From: Gammaproteobacteria bacterium
GTDB lineage: Bacteria; Pseudomonadota; Gammaproteobacteria; Eutrophobiales; Eutrophobiaceae
Reading direction: 5' to 3'
DNA: 10,388 nt
NCBI GenBank assembly: GCA_009843675.1
Contig: VYCZ01000393.1
Coordinates: 1 to 10,388 of the forward strand
The notes beneath the pieces are model-generated. The model was not told the origin of the DNA. It saw only the letters and a program-made list of their open reading frames with translations, and searched no databases. Position numbers and translations under genes: made by a program. Every line of letters begins with the position of its first letter. Within the stretch, counting starts at the first letter, position 1. Below are positions 6,296 to 10,388 of the stretch, in pieces.

Positions 6296-6357
6296 TATTG
6301 TAACATCGGGGTCAGAGTAAGAAATTCGTCAGAATTTTTACTCTGACCCCAATATTA
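6293..6357. repeat. Long palindromic repeat of the GGGGTCAGAGTAA type
   Basis: The inner arms are 13 perfect bases, GGGGTCAGAGTAA at 6308-6320 and its complement at 6338-6350. They extend by six more pairs (AAATTC at 6322-6327 with GAATTT at 6332-6337) past a single bulged G, leaving a four-base loop. An outer pair, TAATATTG at 6293-6300 and CAATATTA at 6350-6357, nearly continues the symmetry. It occupies the 91-base gap between the azoreductase and the extradiol dioxygenase gene. The motif resembles repeats often seen near REP-associated tyrosine transposases, but no such transposase is in this window. As RNA it would fold into a strong hairpin that could attenuate read-through. Confidence 0.75.
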
Positions 6358-6370
6358 AAGAACTTCCTGA

Positions 6371-6377
6371 AAGGAGG
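6371..6377 (+). promoter_or_regulatory. Strong ribosome binding site of the extradiol dioxygenase
   Basis: AAGGAGG matches the full anti-Shine-Dalgarno core and lies nine bases before the ATG at 6387. It is the strongest such site in the window and suggests high translation of this gene. Confidence 0.8.
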
Positions 6378-6386
6378 AGTAACGGC

Positions 6387-7298
6387 ATGTCGAAAATCAA
6401 GGGTCTAGGTTACATCGGTTGTGAGGTTACGGACTTTGACGCCTGGGACGGCCTGCTGGATACCGTGTACGGGCTGGAGCGGCGCGCGGACAGCGGGAAA
6501 TCGGTCCGGCACTACCGCATGGATGATAATCACCACAGACTTGCGTTGCACAAATCGGATAACAACAAGTTGAAATACATCGGCTGGGAGGTGGAGTTTC
6601 AGGGAGACCTGGATAACCTGGCTGCCGAACTGAGCGATAAGGGTATAGAGGTAACACCCGGCAGTGCGGCGTTGCGGGAGCAGCGCGCCGTCATGGATCT
6701 GTTCGTGGTCAGCGGGCCGGACGACATCCGCCTGGAGATCTTTTTCGGGCCCGTGCAGGACTTCAAACCGTTTACGCCGAAGCGGGGGATGGAAGGTTAC
6801 AATACCGGCGACCTCGGAATGGGGCACATAGTTTTAGCCACAGCCGACCGGCCGGCTTCGGTAAAGTGGTACGAGGATAACCTCGGTTTCCGCCTGAGCG
6901 ACCATATTTTCTGGGACGATATCCAGGCGACCTTCCTGCATTGCAATCCCCGCCACCACAGCCTGGCGTTCATGAACCCGGTCGGCCCCATGAAACCCGG
7001 CGACCTGGGTCATTTCATGTTCGAAAGCCTGTCTATCAATGACGTCGGGCGCGCCTACGACATCGTCCACGAACACAAGGTGCCGCTGGCCCTGACCCTG
7101 GGCAGGCATAGCAATGACCACATGATGTCATTTTATATTTACTCTCCCTCCGGCTGGTGGATCGAGTACGGCCATGGCGCCCGCCTGATCGATGACGCCG
7201 TCTGGGAACCGAAGTTTTACAATTCCCCGAAGATCTGGGGCCATGAACATGTGCCTCCTCCTGATGTAGCCGCCGCAGGGGAACTGCATAAACGCTGA
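6387..7298 (+). CDS. Two-domain type I extradiol dioxygenase (BphC-like, VOC superfamily)
   Basis: The 303-residue protein has two VOC domains, as in 2,3-dihydroxybiphenyl 1,2-dioxygenase (BphC) and similar enzymes that cleave catechols next to the hydroxyl groups using Fe(II) (sometimes Mn). The N-terminal domain (residues 5-122) is structural; the C-terminal domain (144-262) holds the metal site: H147 (GMGHIVLATAD), H209 (DLGHFMFE) and E260 (GWWIEYGHG). BphC uses H146, H210 and E260. The acid-base and substrate residues are also present: H190-H191 (about H195 in BphC), H241 and Y250, in the segments NPRHHSLAF and GRHSNDHMMSFYIY. It should therefore be active. A near-perfect ribosome binding site precedes it, and palindromic repeats flank it on both sides, so it may be a separate transcription or stability unit. 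The catechol substrate is not predictable; bicyclic substrates are typical of this subfamily. Confidence 0.93.
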   Translation: MSKIKGLGYIGCEVTDFDAWDGLLDTVYGLERRADSGKSVRHYRMDDNHHRLALHKSDNNKLKYIGWEVEFQGDLDNLAAELSDKGIEVTPGSAALREQRAVMDLFVVSGPDDIRLEIFFGPVQDFKPFTPKRGMEGYNTGDLGMGHIVLATADRPASVKWYEDNLGFRLSDHIFWDDIQATFLHCNPRHHSLAFMNPVGPMKPGDLGHFMFESLSINDVGRAYDIVHEHKVPLALTLGRHSNDHMMSFYIYSPSGWWIEYGHGARLIDDAVWEPKFYNSPKIWGHEHVPPPDVAAAGELHKR

Positions 7299-7305
7299 AA
7301 AGATA

Positions 7306-7373
7306 TATCCGCAGATGACGCAGGTTAACGCAGATAAAATGAATCAAAATCCAATCTGCGTCATCTGCGGATA
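7306..7373. repeat. Long inverted repeat of the ATCCGCAGATGACGCAG type
   Basis: Eighteen-base arms at 7306-7323 and 7356-7373 are perfectly complementary (core ATCCGCAGATGACGCAG), with a 32-base AT-rich loop that contains a further GCAGAT copy (ACGCAGAT at 7328-7335). It begins eight bases after the extradiol dioxygenase stop and ends 15 bases before the trxB start, so the whole gap is this element. Repeats of the CGCAGAT/ATCTGCG kind are widespread in environmental bacterial genomes. It could act as a hairpin protecting the upstream mRNA or limiting read-through into trxB; no T-run follows. Confidence 0.75.
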
Positions 7374-7379
7374 GAATAA

Positions 7380-8336
<957 letters not shown>

Positions 8337-8351
8337 ATACAGGAGAGAACA

Positions 8352-9218
8352 ATGACAAGTATCTGGAACCACCTGCAGGGAGTGCAATTCAAACAGTCCT
8401 ATTACAATGCCGGCGGCGTGAAGACCCGCGCTATCGAGGCCGGTGACGGACCACCCTTGATCCTGCTGCACGGCACCGGCGGCCACGCGGAAGCCTACCT
8501 GAAGAACATCGAGGCCCACGCAAAACACTTTCATGTCTATGCCATCGACATGGTCGGCCACGGTTACACCGATGCGCCGGATATCGGTTATGACATGCAA
8601 TGCTACGTGGACTTCATGAAAGATTTCCTGGACGCCATCGGCGCGGACAGGGCCCATATTTCCGGAGAGTCGCTGGGCGCAACGGTCGCATCCTGGTTCG
8701 CCCTGCAGCACCCGGACCGGGTCAGCAAGATCGTCATGAACACCGGCATGATGCTGCCACCGGACGAGGCGGGCGCCGGGGAATTGAGAGACCTGCTGGA
8801 ACGCAGCCGCAAGGCCACCGGTTCTCCGGACCGGAATACGGTCCGGCAACGGATGCGCTGGCTGATGCACCGGGATGAGGACGTGACCGATGAGATCGTG
8901 GAAGTGCGCTATCAAATCTACATGCAACCGGGACGCGCCGCCGTCATCAGGAAGATCGCCGAACAAAGCATCGGCGCATTGCTGGACCCGGTCGAGCAGG
9001 AAAAATGGTATAAACCCGAGTTACTGCAACAGATAACCTGTCCCACCCTGGTGTTGTGGACCCGTTACAACCCGGGACAACTGGTGCCCCTGGCGGAGCA
9101 GGGCGCCGCGCTCATCCCCGACAGCGAACTGATCGTGCTGGAAAATTCCGCCCACTGGCCGCAATGGGAGGAACCGGAAGCGTTCAACAAGGCACATATC
9201 GGGTACCTTCTCAAGTAA
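8352..9218 (+). CDS. Alpha/beta hydrolase, meta-cleavage-product hydrolase-like
   Basis: The 288-residue protein has the alpha/beta-hydrolase core seen in C-C bond hydrolases that act after extradiol cleavage (BphD, MhpC, CarC). The oxyanion loop is HGTGG at 40-44, DMVGHGYTDAP spans 66-76, the nucleophile is S107 in GESLG, and the catalytic His is H268 in NSAHWPQWE. The cap domain is about residues 136-222. The usual acid position in LxxWGxxD aligns with N240 (LVLWTRYNP), so the canonical Asp is missing; another residue may act as the acid, or activity is reduced. It starts 15 bases after trxB with AGGAGA at 8341-8346, so it is probably transcribed with trxB. With the extradiol dioxygenase nearby, hydrolysis of a ring-cleavage product is the best guess; esterase or dehalogenase-type activity is possible. 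Confidence 0.85.
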   Translation: MTSIWNHLQGVQFKQSYYNAGGVKTRAIEAGDGPPLILLHGTGGHAEAYLKNIEAHAKHFHVYAIDMVGHGYTDAPDIGYDMQCYVDFMKDFLDAIGADRAHISGESLGATVASWFALQHPDRVSKIVMNTGMMLPPDEAGAGELRDLLERSRKATGSPDRNTVRQRMRWLMHRDEDVTDEIVEVRYQIYMQPGRAAVIRKIAEQSIGALLDPVEQEKWYKPELLQQITCPTLVLWTRYNPGQLVPLAEQGAALIPDSELIVLENSAHWPQWEEPEAFNKAHIGYLLK

Positions 9219-9223
9219 CCCTG

Positions 9224-9229
9224 TATAAT
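9224..9229 (+). promoter_or_regulatory. Possible -10 box just upstream of Rieske oxygenase 2
   Basis: A perfect TATAAT lies in the 24-base gap after the hydrolase stop, 13 bases before ATG 9243. No good -35 is seen. Transcription from here would give a leader of only several bases, and the gene lacks a ribosome binding site, so leaderless expression is possible. The hexamer could also be chance in an AT-rich gap. Confidence 0.3.
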
Positions 9230-9242
9230 TTTGAAAACTGTC

Positions 9243-10388
9243 ATGAGTGAAATAACCCGATCGCTGCTGGAAGAGACTCAGGGCTACGTGGAACAGGCCA
9301 GGGCCAGGACGGCGCGGGCGCGCAAACCCTGGCAGGTGTGGCTGGATGCGGAGTGGGGGTTTCGCAATTACTGGTATCCGGCCGCGCTGTCTCGCCACCT
9401 GGGAGAAGGCGATGCTAAAGGGATTGAACTGCTGGGGGAGGAAATCCTGATCACCCGGCAGAACGGGAAAATACATGCCCTGGAAGACCGCTGCCCGCAC
9501 CGCGGCATCCGTTTCTCGGCGCGGCCCTTGTTTTACACAAAGGAAACCCTGACCTGCTGGTACCACACCTGGACCTACGACCTGGAAGACGGCAACCTGC
9601 GCACCATACTCAGCTCGCCGGAATCGAAGATGATAGGCAAATGCAGTGTCAAGGTCTATCCGGTGGAGGAACGCAAGGGCATCATCTTTATCTTCGTGGG
9701 CGATATCGAGCCGCCGCCGCTGCACTACGACCTGGCGCCGGGCCTGCTGGATGATAACGCCGTGGTCTATTGCGGCGAACCGTACGACATCAATGCCAAC
9801 TGGCGGCTGGGTTGTGAAAACGGCTACGACCCCGGCCACCAGTTCATCCACAACTGGTCCGAGATGTGCATCAACGCCGGGATGCACACCTCCTACGGTT
9901 ACACGTCCACCCGGGAAGCCGTACTGGATACCACCCGTTACGTTGAGGGTGAAGACGGCCCCAAGGGCTTTACCCGCAAGGTGGAGAAAACGGAGTTCAA
10001 ACATGAGGCGTATATCCCGCTCAGAGACGGCGGCCGCAAGGACCTGGTCCTGCCCCTGGCGAGAGGCAAGTCTTCTGAGGAACTGGCGCAGTTGACCGAT
10101 ATCATCCGCCTCGGCACGGTCGGACTGTGGATGCCCAGTTCGCTGAAGGTCACCACGTTCCCGGCGCCCCAGTGCACCCACTACGAGTTCTACGTGCCGA
10201 AGAACAAGGACGTACACACTTACTTCCAGTTCGGCGTGATTCATACCGACGATGAGGAGGAGGCGGAGCGCTGGCTGGGCGAGGAAGGCCGCATCATGTG
10301 GGAGGTCCCGGCTGTGGAGGGTTTCACCGTAGACGATGCCTTTGCCCGGGAGCAGTTACATAAATACTACGCCGAGGAAGACGGCTGG
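9243..10388 (+). CDS. Rieske non-heme iron oxygenase, alpha subunit (CarAa-like), copy 2, 3' end outside window
   Basis: The frame from ATG 9243 (MSEITRSLLEETQ) stays open for 382 codons to the right edge, so the C-terminus is missing. The Rieske box is C84-x-H86 (EDRCPHRGIRF) and C105-x2-H108 (CWYHTW). The catalytic iron site is D196-x2-H199-x3-H203 in CENGYDPGHQFIHNW; the probable third ligand lies in GFTVDDAFARE near the end. It is a clear paralog of the oxygenase at 4352: both share FRNxWYP, DRCxHRGxRF, FVGD, NWRLG, GYDPGH, EDGW and the order of all domains. The catalytic segment differs (GHQ against GHH, CENG against SEGG), and the N-terminus is about 10 residues shorter, suggesting a different substrate. 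It follows the hydrolase by 24 bases with no ribosome binding site. By family, CarAa-type oxygenases form homotrimers and need a ferredoxin and a reductase. Confidence 0.93.
   Translation, partial: MSEITRSLLEETQGYVEQARARTARARKPWQVWLDAEWGFRNYWYPAALSRHLGEGDAKGIELLGEEILITRQNGKIHALEDRCPHRGIRFSARPLFYTKETLTCWYHTWTYDLEDGNLRTILSSPESKMIGKCSVKVYPVEERKGIIFIFVGDIEPPPLHYDLAPGLLDDNAVVYCGEPYDINANWRLGCENGYDPGHQFIHNWSEMCINAGMHTSYGYTSTREAVLDTTRYVEGEDGPKGFTRKVEKTEFKHEAYIPLRDGGRKDLVLPLARGKSSEELAQLTDIIRLGTVGLWMPSSLKVTTFPAPQCTHYEFYVPKNKDVHTYFQFGVIHTDDEEEAERWLGEEGRIMWEVPAVEGFTVDDAFAREQLHKYYAEEDGW

Noticed and set aside
6293..6357. A standard rho-independent terminator after the azoreductase
   Set aside because: The hairpin is strong but no T-run follows either arm, and the symmetric repeat structure fits a mobile palindrome better.
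9021..10244. A 407-codon open frame on the minus strand opposite the hydrolase end and Rieske oxygenase 2
   Set aside because: The plus strand encodes complete Rieske and iron-site motifs over the same bases; the minus frame shows no recognisable domain and reflects GC-rich codon bias.
9243..10388. A frameshift or broken gene at the right edge
   Set aside because: Translating by hand from 9243 gives 382 uninterrupted codons with all expected motifs; only the window edge cuts it.

Overview
The window looks like chromosomal DNA from a GC-rich proteobacterium, most likely an uncultured gammaproteobacterium. This is inferred from three things: the thioredoxin reductase resembles enterobacterial TrxB, an AzoR-type azoreductase is present, and the gene boundaries carry small palindromic repeats of kinds common in environmental gammaproteobacteria. 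No tRNA, rRNA, CRISPR array, insertion sequence or phage gene was seen. Coding density is high and no stretch over 300 bases lacks a gene. The first gene enters from the left and the last runs off the right edge.

Layout. Positions 2-2768 (+) hold an amidase (5' end outside), an M20-like protein that has lost every metal ligand of its family, and a single-domain VOC protein, closely spaced like an operon. A small palindrome separates this from a leftward pair at 3731-2807: a DUF1989 protein (the family that includes carboxyguanidine deiminase subunits) overlapping a Rieske ferredoxin. A short divergent promoter region, 3732-3811, faces a rightward series: CoxG-like SRPBCC protein, Rieske oxygenase alpha subunit 1, AzoR-like flavoprotein, two-domain extradiol dioxygenase, thioredoxin reductase, alpha/beta hydrolase, and Rieske oxygenase alpha subunit 2 (incomplete).

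How the genes may work together. Rieske terminal oxygenase, Rieske ferredoxin, type I extradiol dioxygenase and meta-cleavage-type hydrolase are the core parts of a ring hydroxylation and meta-cleavage pathway of the carbazole-dioxygenase (CarA/CarB/CarC) kind. The amidase, DUF1989 protein and M20-like protein point to C-N bond chemistry, so a nitrogen-containing aromatic or heterocycle is a reasonable guess; the substrate cannot be read from the sequence. No dedicated ferredoxin reductase, beta subunit, regulator or transporter lies in the window.

Points most worth following: the ligand-less M20 homolog, the overlapping DUF1989/ferredoxin pair, the two related Rieske oxygenases flanking one pathway, and four unrelated palindromic repeats at gene ends, one of which forms the C-terminus of the azoreductase.
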